A stretch of DNA of 64,000 nt. It comes from Aplectana chamaeleonis (taxonomy: Eukaryota; Nematoda; Chromadorea; Rhabditida; Cosmocercidae). The stretch is from contig JAPDOI010001920.1 of the NCBI GenBank assembly GCA_029168955.1, forward strand, positions 59,439 through 123,438, in the 5' to 3' direction. Both the position numbers and the translations under genes were made by a program. Under the pieces are notes generated by a model. The model had not been told where the DNA came from and made no database searches. It worked only from the letters and a program-made list of their open reading frames with translations. Below are positions 21,754 to 32,280 of the stretch, one piece after another. The number at the start of each line of letters is the position of its first letter. Positions within the stretch are counted from its first letter, which is position 1.

Positions 21754-21953
21754 GAGTATAGTGCAACCACTGCACTAGCAATGGATCAGAAGCGAATAAA
21801 GACAAGTATCAACAGTGAAGATAGTGAATGATAAATATGTGATCTTGTTGCTAAGCCGTGAGCGGCTATATAAAGGCTCGAATGAGCCAAGTAGGTATTT
21901 AATACAGAATTCGTCAGACCCGCGTGGCAGCACAACAGCCGAACTACCATATT
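21754..21953 (+). repeat. 5' LTR of the BEL/Pao element
   Basis: It begins GAGTATAGTGCAACC and ends against the primer site. It carries TATATAAAG at 21867-21875. The AATAAA present in the 3' LTR is AATACA here, so its own polyadenylation signal is mutated. Confidence 0.9.
21867..21875 (+). promoter_or_regulatory. TATA box in the 5' LTR
   Basis: TATATAAAG lies 87 bp before the LTR end and is conserved in the 3' LTR (28727-28735). It is the likely core promoter for the genomic RNA. Confidence 0.6.
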
Positions 21954-21967
21954 TGGTGCATCGGCCG
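21954..21967 (+). other. Primer binding site, tRNA-Gly type
   Basis: TGGTGCATCGGCCG directly abuts the LTR. It is complementary to CGGCCGATGCACCA, the 3' end of metazoan tRNA-Gly(GCC) from memory of that tRNA. It would prime minus-strand DNA synthesis. Confidence 0.75.
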
Positions 21968-22267
21968 ATACGACGGACCGGACACAAGGAGCCAGGAAGA
22001 AACAGCTGGACAAGAAGGCTAGGGAAGCAGCAGCGTCCCTCAGTGACCAGAAGCACGAAGCTAAAGCACGTGAGGACGCCTCCCTTTAGCCAATCTCTAC
22101 CCATTCCAGCCAAATACTGCTTGGCACTCTACATACTACCTGCATTGCTGCGAGACCCTACCAAGCCAGTTACTTCCAAAAACATAGTCGTCTACCGCTT
22201 CAGCCGTGTTACCTTCGGTCTTATCTGCTCACCATTTATACTCGCAGGAACGATCAAGTATCATCTA
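21968..22267 (+). pseudogene. BEL leader/gag start fused to an RT fragment
   Basis: After the primer site, one frame gives a charged, gag-like start (KKQLDKKAREAAASL). From about 22140 the reading changes to reverse-transcriptase sequence: RDPTKPV, then YRFSRVTFGLICSPF, then AGTIKYHL. Several kilobases of gag, protease and RT have been lost between these. The RT reading stops where the RTE insertion begins. The junction near 22100-22146 is inferred from the abrupt change of similarity. Confidence 0.7.
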
Positions 22268-25260
22268 CTCACTCACTCACTCACTCATCCCGTTAGCTGG
22301 CGTCTGGTGGAGCGGGATGCCCTCTCAACCAATACTTTGCTGTAGGTGCCATAGGAGCTCGTGCGGCCTGAACGACACGCTTCCAATCAAAACGGTTTGC
22401 AGCAACAAGTTTAGCGTTTAGGACACTGCACCGTTGAGTTTCCAGATCCTCCTCTATATGTTTGAGCCATGTCTTCTTCGAGGCCGTTCGTTGAATTCTC
22501 CACGATGGTGGGCGCTTACGCCACAGCATACTGTACGGGAGACGGGACGGGTCCATCCTACATACATGTCCGAACCATCGCAGTCTTCTTGTTTGCAGCT
22601 GTTCTCCGACCGTCGGTTGATTCATGCAGCTCTTCCGTATATCGTCGTTGAAAACATGATCACGAATCGTAATTCCAAGAATCTGGCGCAAACATCGCAT
22701 CTGGAAGACTTCTAGCTTGACGAGGTCTGACTTTAGCAGAGTCCAGGTTTCCGAGCCGTATAGTAGTACGGGTATTATCAGCGCTCGGAACATTCGCACT
22801 TTAGTCTTCAGTGAAATGTTGCTTTTCTTCCACAAACACCAGCCAAGCGACGCAAACACACTAGACGCCTGCCCGATTCTGCTGCGCACCTCTGCCGTAG
22901 CCGCAACTTTTCGCTCCTGCACTACCGACCCAAGGTATTTGAATTCCTTGACCTGCTGAAGCTCAACTCCTTCAAACTGAACAGATGCAGGCGACCCATC
23001 GGAAGTCATGACCTTGGTCTTCTCCTGGTTGATTCTTAAGCCGTAGGAGCTTGCAATCAGTGCCATATCGCTTATCAAGGACGTTGCCTCCGCATCAGTA
23101 TCCGTGAACACTGCGCTGTCATCCGCGAACATCAAATCTGTGACGTACTCATTACTTCCGTATTGGACGCCTCTTCTGTTCTCGAAGACCTTCCTCATAA
23201 TAGCGTCCACAACAGTATTAAAGAGCAGAGGCGAGACCACATCGCCTTGGCGAACTTCAGCGGTAACGGCAAACTCCTCGGGCAACTGATACCCAACGCG
23301 TACGGAACTGGTAGACCCTTCGTACGTTTCCTGGAGGAGCTTGACTATCTTCCTCGGTATGTGCTCGCTTTCAAATGCTCTCCACAGCGCCGGCCAGTGA
23401 ATACAATCGAACGCAGATTTGAAGTCTATAAATGTGATAACGACACGCTTCCCAGAGCGAATTCTCTCTTCCATTAGCTGTCGAAGTGCCAAGATCTGAT
23501 CACTGCAGCTTCTTCCTGGCCGGAACCCCGCCTGTTTTTCACGACTGGTTTGCTCACGATGACGCTGTAGTCTGTTCTGAATAACCCTCATGAAGACTTT
23601 GCCAACGATAGACAACAGACTGATCCCTCGGTAATTTTTGCAGTCTCTAGCATCACCCTTCTTGTGTATGGGCACGATTGTGGCACGTTTCCAGGTAGCT
23701 GGTATTTTCTCAGACTGCCAGATAAGAGTAATCAGCCGATGAAGTTGGCGCAGCAAGACGTCTCCGCCAGCCTTGATGGCTTCCGCAGTGATTTTGTCCA
23801 CTCCTGACGCTCTGCCGTTTTTCAGTGACTTTATCGCTGCCGTTAGTTCATCTACAGTGGGTTCTGAGTCGAGAACTGCATCTCCGGCCGCTTCAACTAG
23901 TGGTGGCTCAACAAGCGGTCCTTGCGGCGCTTCATGACTGTATAGTTCACTGAAGAACTGTCTCCATCGACGGAGGCGCTCGTCCACAGAGCGCACGAAT
24001 GACCCATCTGCATTCCTGATACTATCGCTTGCTGGTTTCGTCCTTCCTCCGAGCCGCTTGAGTGTCCGATAGAGAGTTCGATAATCATGCCTGCTCGCAG
24101 ACTCCTCCAAATCAGCAGCTACCTTATTCCAATACGATTCTCGTTCCATTTTCAATTTGCAACGAAGCTCTCTGCAGAGCTGACGATATCGATCGAAATC
24201 GGTTAATTTCGCTTTCTTCCTTTCTTCTATGAGATGTATGGATTCATCTGATATCCATGGCTGGATTCGCTTACGAGGGGCAGGACAAAGTGGCTCTGCA
24301 CATCCCACGATGGTGGCTGCTATCTGCTGTTCTTGTTCATCCACAGATGCATCGTCTGCCAACAGCGCAAACCGATTCGACAGTGCCATTTGGAATAACT
24401 CCTTCGTCTCAGGTACCATCAACTGTGCCCAGTTGAATTGGCCTTTAGATGGCTTCACAATCCTAGCTCGTTGTAGACGAAGCTTCACTACTGCACGTAG
24501 AAGGTAATGATCTGAACCACAGTCGGGTCCTCTCATTGCACGAACATCCTTGAGCGACGACCTGAAACGCGAGCTCACCAGCACGTAGTCTAACAAAGCT
24601 ACGTCTCGTTCGGAAGGATTTCCCCACGTTAACTGATGCTTTCTGCGATGCTGGAAGTGACTGTTTCCAATAATGAGTCCATTGAAAGCTGCGAACGTGA
24701 GCAAGCGCAGACCATTGTCGTTCATGTCACCAACGCCAAATCGGCCCAATACTGCTTCCCAGCCCATCCTGTCTTTTCCAACATGTGCGTTGAAATCACC
24801 TGCGACTAGAACAACGTCTCTCTTTGAAATCGTGTTCAGAACGTCCTGAAGCTGAGCGTAAAACGCGTCCTTGTCGGAATCCGGGCTAGGCTCCGTCGGC
24901 GCATAAACTGCCACAATATGTGTCCTTATACTTCCTTTCAACGTGAGGACAGCGATTCTGCTAGAGATAGGCTCGAATGTCACAACGCTTCCAGCTGCTT
25001 TCCAGTTCAGCATGAATCCAACGCCTTGATGTTGTACGTCGCTACCGGAGTAGTACAGCACCATACTTTCTTGAACATCTGGCACCTGGACAGTCATTGT
25101 TCCACTTCCACTGATCCTCAATTCGGACAGGACGGCAACCGATACCTTCGACTTCAACAGTTCCCTGGCAATGATTTCTTTCTGCCCGACGTAATGCCCT
25201 GATCGCACATTCCATGCCACGAACCGCACCTCCTTCTTCGGCATCATTTACTGCATCACT
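22268..25260 (-). mobile_element. RTE-clade LINE, near full length
   Basis: It is inserted antisense in the BEL RT domain. The 3' end is a (GAGT)n tail, seen on the plus strand as CTCACTCACTCACTCACTC at 22268. The 5' end lies within about 13 bp of the start codon. The same tail and 3' sequence recur in the truncated copy at 40341-41312. No clean target duplication is visible (ATCATCTA on the left, GCATCACTA on the right), which is common for RTE elements. Confidence 0.9.
22293..25247 (-). CDS. RTE retrotransposon polyprotein (endonuclease-RT), intact
   Basis: An uninterrupted 984-residue frame. The N-terminal apurinic-type endonuclease has VAWNVRSG (9-16), SELRISG (41-47), GDFNAH (150-155) and GSDHYLL (244-250). 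The central reverse transcriptase has KNYRGISLL (537-545), AGFRPGRS (573-580), IDFKSAFD (607-614), RQGDVVSPLLFN (666-677) and the catalytic FADD (707-710). The C-terminus has LLYGSETW and RRLRWFGHVCRM, as in other RTE/BovB-like proteins. The protein nicks target DNA and reverse-transcribes its own RNA from the nick. The lack of any stop or shift suggests recent activity. The tandem start MMPKKE lies at the very 5' edge of the element. Confidence 0.95.
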   Translation of the reverse strand: MMPKKEVRFVAWNVRSGHYVGQKEIIARELLKSKVSVAVLSELRISGSGTMTVQVPDVQESMVLYYSGSDVQHQGVGFMLNWKAAGSVVTFEPISSRIAVLTLKGSIRTHIVAVYAPTEPSPDSDKDAFYAQLQDVLNTISKRDVVLVAGDFNAHVGKDRMGWEAVLGRFGVGDMNDNGLRLLTFAAFNGLIIGNSHFQHRRKHQLTWGNPSERDVALLDYVLVSSRFRSSLKDVRAMRGPDCGSDHYLLRAVVKLRLQRARIVKPSKGQFNWAQLMVPETKELFQMALSNRFALLADDASVDEQEQQIAATIVGCAEPLCPAPRKRIQPWISDESIHLIEERKKAKLTDFDRYRQLCRELRCKLKMERESYWNKVAADLEESASRHDYRTLYRTLKRLGGRTKPASDSIRNADGSFVRSVDERLRRWRQFFSELYSHEAPQGPLVEPPLVEAAGDAVLDSEPTVDELTAAIKSLKNGRASGVDKITAEAIKAGGDVLLRQLHRLITLIWQSEKIPATWKRATIVPIHKKGDARDCKNYRGISLLSIVGKVFMRVIQNRLQRHREQTSREKQAGFRPGRSCSDQILALRQLMEERIRSGKRVVITFIDFKSAFDCIHWPALWRAFESEHIPRKIVKLLQETYEGSTSSVRVGYQLPEEFAVTAEVRQGDVVSPLLFNTVVDAIMRKVFENRRGVQYGSNEYVTDLMFADDSAVFTDTDAEATSLISDMALIASSYGLRINQEKTKVMTSDGSPASVQFEGVELQQVKEFKYLGSVVQERKVAATAEVRSRIGQASSVFASLGWCLWKKSNISLKTKVRMFRALIIPVLLYGSETWTLLKSDLVKLEVFQMRCLRQILGITIRDHVFNDDIRKSCMNQPTVGEQLQTRRLRWFGHVCRMDPSRLPYSMLWRKRPPSWRIQRTASKKTWLKHIEEDLETQRCSVLNAKLVAANRFDWKRVVQAARAPMAPTAKYWLRGHPAPPDAS

Positions 25261-25262
25261 AA

Positions 25263-28200
25263 GCGAGCCCTGAGGTACCACAAGAGATCGAGAAGAATGC
25301 ATATGTAGACAACGTGGTGGAGGCAACCGAATCAAGCGAAAGAGCTTTCCACCTGTACAGAGAATCGAAAACACACTTCGAAGAGATGAACATAAACCTC
25401 AGAGAATTTCTCTCCAATAACATGGAGCTAGAAGACCGAATAGCCGAGAAAGATTTGAGCAGAAATCCAGTTCAAAAGGTCCTCGGAATATTATGGGATT
25501 CAAAAGAAGACACGTTTCCACTGTCGTGCAAATATCCAACCAAGGAGAAAGCCACTGAGCGCACCATTTCCGAACAAGTTGCAGCTATCTATGACCCACT
25601 CGGATGGCTGTCATCAATTACCCTGCATGGTAAACGATTCCTACAACAACTGTGGAAATTTAACTACGACTGGGACACATCTCTCTCACATAAGCATCAA
25701 GAGTGTTGGAAAAGCATCGTGGAAGGAGCTGACGATTTTCAATGCCGACTACCAAGGAAAGTCTCGCAAATCAACACTTCTACACGACTGGTTCTCTTCT
25801 CCGACGCTAGCCAAAACGCAATGGCAGCCTGCGCATATATAGTTTCTGAAGATGGATCGCATTTGATAGTTGCGAAAACAAAGCTACCATCCGTGAAAGA
25901 AAATCTAACAATACCGAAGCTCGAGTTAAATGCACTTACTATGGCAGTCAGATTAACACACTCAGTATACAAGGCAATCAGAGATCGAACAAGCTTCCAA
26001 GAAATAGTCGTTTTTTCCGACTCCGAAATCGCACTAAGTTCGATTGCAAATCTTAAGGAAAAACCTGTCGGAGCACTAGTGAAAAATCGAATCCGAGAAA
26101 TAAAGAAACTTGTCGCGGAAATCCAATAACCCATTCGCTTTGAATACATCAACACCACCGAGAATCCAGCCGATCGCGCGACAAGGCCTGCGAAGAGCAG
26201 AATTCGAGAAGCACTTTTGGTGGACTGGACCATCCTTCATACAGAAGCCTACCCAGGAATGGACTAAAGAATGTCGACTCTTCACCATACGAAGCTGAGC
26301 AGGAGTCTTGTGTCTTATAAGCATCATCAAACTTTAATCCTTCGGATTTACTGGATTGGAAACAAAACAATCAGCTCATCTCTAGCCAAAAAGTAGTAGC
26401 ATACGTTCTACGCCTCGTGAAGCTGCTTACCAGGAAGCAACCTTCCAGAACGCATTGAGCGGACAATACCAGAGCTACGTTCAATGGATTCACACCCATA
26501 CGTCACAGCTACTGAACTTGAGGCGGCCCTTCGCGTTTTTGTAGGAAACCACCAAAAGGTTCACATTCCTTCAGCAAAAAGAGGAGCACTGAAGCAGCTA
26601 AAACTCAAGGAAGACAAGCACGGGGTTCTGCGTTTCCAAGGCCGCCTCGGTAATTCTAATCTTCCATTCAACACCAAACAACCGTACCTCATAGCCACTA
26701 AAACGCATTTCGCTCAAACTATTATGGAGGATGCCCACTCGGAATTCCACTGCGGAATTGGGTAAACGATATCACGTGTCAGAGAACGGTTTTGGATTCC
26801 GAAACTCAGGCAGATGGTTCGCAAAACGGTGACTCGATGTGCACCTTGCCGAAAGATGAATAATCTCCCTTACAAGTCCCCGAGATGGACAACCTTCCGT
26901 CACGGCGAATACAAAGAACAAGACCATTTGAGAACATCGGAATCGACTACTTCGGACCAATTTCCGCCAAACGCTATGATGAAACCGTGCAAGTATATGG
27001 AATCATACTTACATGTACAGTAACACGACTACTTCATCTAGAACTTGTACCAGATATGACTACTCATCATCTTCTGCTCGCACTACGCCGATTCTTTGCC
27101 AGGAGAGGGATTCCATCGAGCATAACATCAGATAATGCTCCCAACTTCATGCTTGGAGAAGAAATTCTTCGAGAGGCAGTAAATCCTGTGATAAATGACA
27201 TGTCGTTGAAGTAAACAATGGCCACGAAAGGAATTGTCTGGAAGACAATTACACCATACGCTCCGTGGCAGGGAGCTCTTTACGAGAGACTGATCAAGTC
27301 GACCAAACACAGTCTTTACAAAACTATACAACGGACGATTCCAACACAGGAAGTTCTGGAGACGCTACTAGTAGAGATTAAGGGAAGCCTCAACAGCAGG
27401 CCTCTCACATACCAAGAAAAAAGATGGGAAGAGAACACCACGTTACGTCCCATAGACTTCATCCAACGCGATATGATAATCACATCTCCTATTGAACACA
27501 TGGAAACCGATGCAGATGACAAGGACTACCTCCCACCAAACGAAGCAGCCGCACTACAGACTCGAAAGCAAACAGAAGACGCCCTCAGATCGAGTCATCA
27601 GTTAACTGAACGGTTCTGGAGTATTTGGACTCATCAGTACTTAACCAGCTTACGCGAAGCACATAAGCTCGAAATCAACAACAAACGTGGGACCAACAAG
27701 GTTAAAACTGTTGGGACCGTAGTGCTAGTAATGGACGCAGTAATACCTCGGAATTCCTGGAAAATGGGAAGAATTATCAAGTTGCTACATTCAACGAATA
27801 ATGTTGTACAAGAAGCAGAACTTCAGCTACCAAATGGACGAGCTATACGTCGACCGGTCAATCTTCTAGTACCTTTCGAAATAGGAGAGCCAACAAAGAA
27901 CGATATTGTTGGACTGGTCACTCCGAACTCAACTCAACGCGAAGACTTCGATTCCGAACATGATAAAGCGCAAAGAGGACATCACTACAACTTACGATCT
28001 CGTTCACACACAAGACGCAAACCAGGATTGAATAATCAAGCTGATGTCGCTTACGCAAGCACTAGGATAACCTTCCCACTGCGGAATGGGAACCTTTCCC
28101 AAGAGATGCTGCTGGTGTGCGAGAAGAAGTTTTCACTAGAGGCCGGAGCATCAACGACGTTGAGCCATCCACCTTCCCATTCCATGTCCCTTTCCCGCTC

Positions 28201-28621
28201 CCGTTCCTCTCCACCATGCCTTACCCACTGTCTCCCTTCCTCTCCGTCATCACTTATCCACCGATTATCTCCCACTACACCACCTCTTCACTGCTCAACG
28301 AAACACCCAGCTTCAGTGAATACAAGAATACTGAAGCCCTCTCCCTTTCCCCCGTATACGGTGAACTTTGTTCACATCACTCCGTCGCTTCGTTCCCAAT
28401 ACAAGGGAACCGAATCACCAATAAAGCTCCAAACTCTGCAGAATAGGAAAGAGTGCTACAAGTGCGCACCAGCAAGAATACTGAAACTCCTCAGTGTTCG
28501 ACAAGCCTCATCGTCCATCCTGCCGTCATACTCCTCCAAGCCTACGATCCCTGAAAGGGAATCAGCATCCACCCATCGGCATGCAGCAAGACACAAGCCG
28601 TCAATATCACACCGAGTATAG
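25263..28621 (+). pseudogene. BEL/Pao pol remnant: RT end, RNase H, integrase
   Basis: In order: RT end with AYVDNVVEA (25302 on); the Pao-specific connection (KVLGILWDS, YDPLGWLS); RNase H with FSDASQNAMAA and FSDSEIALSSI; the integrase zinc site (AHSEFHCGIG, then RCAPCRK); the integrase core with GIDYFGPI and TSDNAPNF; and its glutamate in PWQGALYERLIKS, followed by the BEL C-terminal domain ending near HHYNLRSRS. Lesions: stop at 26127-26129, frameshift near 26185, stop at 26764-26766, frameshift near 26880, stop at 27212-27214. The last open part is 467 codons. The protein would act in virus-like particles to copy and integrate the element; this copy cannot. Confidence 0.9.
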
Positions 28622-28813
28622 TGCAACCACTGCACTAACAATGGATCAGAAGCGAATGAAGACAAGTATCAACAGTGAAGATAGTGAATGATAAATATGT
28701 GATCTTGTTGCTAAGCTGTGAGCGGCTATATAAAGGCTCGAATGAGCCAAGTAGGTATTCAATAAAGAATTCGTCAGACCCGCGTGGCAGCACAACCGCC
28801 GAACTACCACACG
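28614..28813 (+). repeat. 3' LTR of the BEL/Pao element
   Basis: It is gap-free against the 5' LTR. It keeps AATAAA at 28761-28766 and the TATA box. The GAGCG duplication follows at 28814-28818, and the disrupted repeat unit A resumes with TGTTTTCATGCC. Confidence 0.9.
28761..28766 (+). terminator. AATAAA polyadenylation signal in the 3' LTR
   Basis: AATAAA lies about 26 bp downstream of the TATA motif in the 3' LTR and is altered to AATACA in the 5' LTR. The position fits termination of the element RNA. Confidence 0.55.
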
Positions 28814-28818
28814 GAGCG

Positions 28819-29510
28819 TGTTTTCATGCCCTGAGGGCACATAGGTGCGGTTTCGGGCATGAAAACCACATTTATTAATTGACTGTCCGGATGTGAAAAC
28901 CCACCCAAAAATTTCATGGACGCAGCATCAAGCCGAACAGCGCTACATAGGGTGGGGTCCATGAAAAAATCGATAGCTGTGAAATATTTACAAGCATTTA
29001 TCGAAATATGAATTAGGGAGTTTCGCGTTGCTATAACGTGCGGAAAACCTAGTCACGGACCCGAGTAGTTGATTTTATTCTTTTGATCGGTTGAAAACGG
29101 TCTTTGGAATACAATCGATTCCTCCGGTGTGATACAATCGATTGTATCACACCTAATTTGTAAGGATTTAGGTGTGATACAATCGATTGTATCACACCTG
29201 AAAAAAGGTGCTTCAAAAACACTTTTTACCCCGTTCAAAAGAGTGAAATCAATTACTTGGGTCTACGACTAGGTTTTTCGCAAGTTGTAGCAACGCGAAA
29301 CTCCCTAATTCAAAATTCGATGAAAACTTGAAATTATTTCACAGCTATCGATTTTTTCATGGACCCCTTCCTATGTAGCGCTGTTCGGCTTGAAGCTGCG
29401 TCCATAAAATTTTGGGTGCGTTTTCACATCCGGATAGTCAATTACTAAATGGGGTTCTCATGCCCGAAAGCGCACCTATGTGCCCTCAGGGCATGAAAAC
29501 AGGCTTCGCC
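28819..29510. repeat. Fold-back element built on repeat unit A
   Basis: The arms 28819-29090 and 29225-29510 are inverses: unit A (to about 28951) followed by GTCCATGAAAAAATCGATAG and TTAGGGAGTTTCGCGTTGC. At the centre lie two perfect palindromes at 29126-29153 and 29170-29199. It is non-coding. Confidence 0.8.
29126..29199. repeat. Two perfect 28/30-bp palindromes
   Basis: The half-site AGGTGTGATACAATC is followed by its exact inverse. One copy spans 29126-29153 (28 bp), the other 29170-29199 (30 bp), 16 bp apart. Each is self-complementary without a loop. Confidence 0.9.
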
Positions 29511-29514
29511 TGTC

Positions 29515-29640
29515 CTATGTACGTTGTTCGGCCTGAAGCTGTAGCCATGAAATTTCGGGAGCGTGTTCACATGCGGACATTCGTATTCAAAATGTGGATT
29601 CCGCGCCCGCAACCGCACCTATGTGCCCTCAGGGCATAAA
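29515..29640 (-). repeat. Repeat unit A, fourth copy
   Basis: A more diverged inverse copy of unit A (CCTATGTACGTTGTTCGG to TGCCCTCAGGGCATAAAA). It shows that the units occur in tandem, which is the arrangement the BEL element interrupted. Confidence 0.65.
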
Positions 29641-29809
29641 AATCCTATGCTTCAGGACACGAGTCAATTTCGTGGAGTGAATTGCAAGAGATATAACAGT
29701 GAACAATGCTCTTCTCAAACAGTCAACTATCCATTATTTCTCAGAATTGCGAAATTTTTAACTTTAGCGGGATCGAACCTGTGAATCCTAAATCGCCTAA
29801 AAATGCATC

Positions 29810-30094
29810 TTAGATTACGAAATTCCAGAACATCTGTGTCATTTCGTTGACAGGGTAGTGCTCTTGTAATGACCTCGATGACAGCGAATACTCAACACCA
29901 CCGCTGCTGACATATCCAGGAGCGCTTTGGTGACACATTTTACCTGGCCACGACTCCTCCATATCAGAGACATTAGCGATGGCACTGCTACTGTAGTCTA
30001 TTGTCTTGCATGCTTTATCACCAGTGAATTGTAAGCTCTTCTTGAGTGTTCCTGCCTTATTTTCACATCTCCATTTCATATCTTGCCTCATTTG
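29810..30094 (-). CDS. Hypothetical ORF, unrecognised
   Basis: A 93-codon open frame with a mixed, protein-like composition (for example NVSDMEESWPGKMC). The first third overlaps a low-complexity GATCTC/TCATTTT tract. There is no signal peptide, domain or clear splice site. It may be a decayed exon or chance. Confidence 0.2.
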   Translation of the reverse strand, partial: QMRQDMKWRCENKAGTLKKSLQFTGDKACKTIDYSSSAIANVSDMEESWPGKMCHQSAPGYVSSGGVEYSLSSRSLQEHYPVNEMTQMFWNFVI

Positions 30095-31966
30095 TTTTTT
30101 CGCAGTTGTTTCTCACTATTCAGTTCCTTTTTTGATCTCCTGTCTCATTTTGCTTTCTCAGTGTGATCTCCAGTTTTATTTTGACCTCATATTTCGATCT
30201 CATTTTGTCGTCCCTGTTTGCCGTCATTTTTTATACTAACGGTATTTCTCTCAGTCTCCCCCCCCCCTCCCGCCCTGATAGAGGTCCATCTTGGTTCTTG
30301 GTTGACCGAAGGTCCGACCCCCATCCCACCGAATGTCGACGGGTCTGACCCCCCCCCTCTGTGATACATCACACCTCACGCCGAACCCTGTCCGGAATTT
30401 TTCCCCATTCATGACCGTATCACCGTATACCGTGTCCCACCGATGGGACACGCCAGCTTGAATAGCGTTCCACGAGTGATTTTTTTCCTTACCCCATTAA
30501 TTTTGAAGCTAGCAACGCTAAAGGAACATTGTTACAGTTTTAGCTCCCAACAACCTCTCGTTTTAGAGGAACAGTACCTCGAAACCGTAACACGCTCAAC
30601 CAAGTTACAACGTTTTGAGAAGTGTAAACAAGTTTCCAAGGATGTATTTCCCCTTTTCAGCATACAAAGTAGAGAAAGAACCAAAAAGAAGAAAAAAGGT
30701 GCTTCTGAAATGGCTGCTTTCTTTCACCTCAACTATACCCTCACCGTTAACGGTATGGTATTTCTGGAAAGGTCCGAATCCGTTGTTGAGTTTGACCAAC
30801 CGGCGAACCACAAGGTTTATATTCAAGTCCAGGGTAGGTAAATGCTTTGATCAATTGTAGGTTTGCCGATTCCTCCTTGCGGTGGAAAAATCGATTTTTG
30901 ACAAACATGTTCACTGGTGGAACACGTGGTCGTGAATAAGTTAATTTTTTTGGATGAGCGACTTTTTCTCTAAGGTCAAAAACCACCCTTCTCGAATGTT
31001 CATCTTGCCGAATGAGTCAAAAATCGTGTTTTTCCAATGATCGACTTTAAAATGCGATTCAACTTTTTTAATCGACATAAAAATCGTCGACCAATCCATT
31101 CAGCGACTTGAGCGGTACACCAAGGGGTAACAGCCTAATAATGTCTTTGGTTTCCGCAACAGCTTCCTAGGTCACTCTTGCGTCTATTTAGGAAATTTCG
31201 AAAAAGCAAGTGAATCTTGAAACATCATAAATTGAAAGGAAGTTACATAAGAATTCTTTCCAGTTCAGGGGAATCATTGAAAGAAATGGAAAAAGACCGA
31301 TGATTTCGGGAGTTGGCTCCAGGGTCTTTGAGTCCTGTGCAGTGGGTGGGGAAGTGAAACTCAAAATAAATTAAATTTGAAGAGGGCGGGCACATCAAAA
31401 CGTTGGACCGAAAATAAAAAAATGGAAGAAGCTTCTAATATAAGCTAACTTAAAGATTACAGAGACGAGTGGTGAACAAAAACTCGCCTAGAGGTCGGTC
31501 AAAATTTTTGAAATCTGTAAATTCACCAATGTGGGCGCAGCTTCTCCACGGTAGGGGACAGAGGTCTGTCTGATCCTCATTCGCTCCAATATTGTGGGGG
31601 GGGGGTGGCACAAATTGAGCACAGATAACGCACGAGTACGAAAAATATCTCTGTATGGAGGAATCGCGATTTCGGAAATTTTTCTCAGGAACTAGGAACT
31701 CTTCTAAGCAGCGAAATTCCAGAGTGAAAGAAAAATTACTCTTTTCGAATCATCGACTTCCCGAACAGGTCAAAACTCAATTTTTTCTGAACGATCTAAT
31801 TCATGATGTATCCGGATTAAAATGTTCTCTAATTATCGACCTAATTTAATCATGTAATTGTGTAGTAGACCCTTCCTGTACAACACTTGACAGGCTAGAG
31901 ATCTCAATTCCTTCCAATAAGCGAGGTATAAGCGATCACCACGGGCCCGACCTCCTCAGTCCACAC
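30095..31966. other. Long stretch without recognised gene
   Basis: C-runs occur at 30250-30262 and 30350-30357, and a G-run at 31598-31606. Inverse-like fragments at 30950-31080 and 31690-31820 (gtcaaaaatcgtg-type motifs) hint at old repeats. No exon chain or element end was resolved. Confidence 0.35.
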
Positions 31967-32272
31967 CAGGGATGAGCGGAGTTCCGCGTTTCGCGTTCCG
32001 AAACCCGCAGTTTCGCGCATTTTTGGCATTCCGCGTTCCGCATTCCGAAAACCGCAGAAAACGCCGCGGAATGCGAAAATATCGGGTCGTCTGGGACGTA
32101 AGAAAACATTAGATCGTTTCTGAATTTTTTCGCGTTTCGCGTTCCGAAAACCGCATTTCCGCGCATTCTCAGGCGTTTCGCGCCCGATTTCCGAAACCCG
32201 AGAAAAAATTTTCTGTTCCGAAACCCGGAAACCGATTTCCGAAATTTCATATTTTTATTCCGCCCATCCCTG
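31967..32272. mobile_element. hAT-like MITE, GTTCCG-type interior, copy 1
   Basis: It runs CAGGGATGAGCGGAG to CCGCCCATCCCTG, 306 bp, with perfect 8-bp duplication GTCCACAC (31959-31966 and 32273-32280). The interior is iterated CGTTTCGCGTTCCG / TTTCCGAAACCCG. A nearly identical inverse copy of the same length is at 50536-50841. Confidence 0.9.
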
Positions 32273-32280
32273 GTCCACAC

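Larger units (their letters stand above)
21754..28813 (+). mobile_element. BEL/Pao LTR retrotransposon, deleted and interrupted
   Basis: It has 200-bp LTRs at 21754-21953 and 28614-28813 that align without gaps (about 9 differences, three of them in the last four bases). The target duplication GAGCG lies at 21749-21753 and 28814-28818. A tRNA-Gly-type primer site follows the 5' LTR. Gag and the front of pol are missing. An RTE element sits between 22268 and about 25260 in the opposite orientation. The remaining pol (RT end, RNase H, integrase) carries stops and frameshifts, so the copy is dead. Confidence 0.9.

Noticed and set aside
22259..25265. Target-site duplication of the RTE insertion (ATCATCTA / GCATCACTA)
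   Set aside because: The two flanks match only partly and can be aligned several ways, so no duplication is claimed.
28051..28621. Envelope-like gene at the 3' end of the BEL element
   Set aside because: The tail after HHYNLRSRS is Ser/Pro-rich, has no signal peptide, membrane segment or cysteine pattern, and runs into the LTR.
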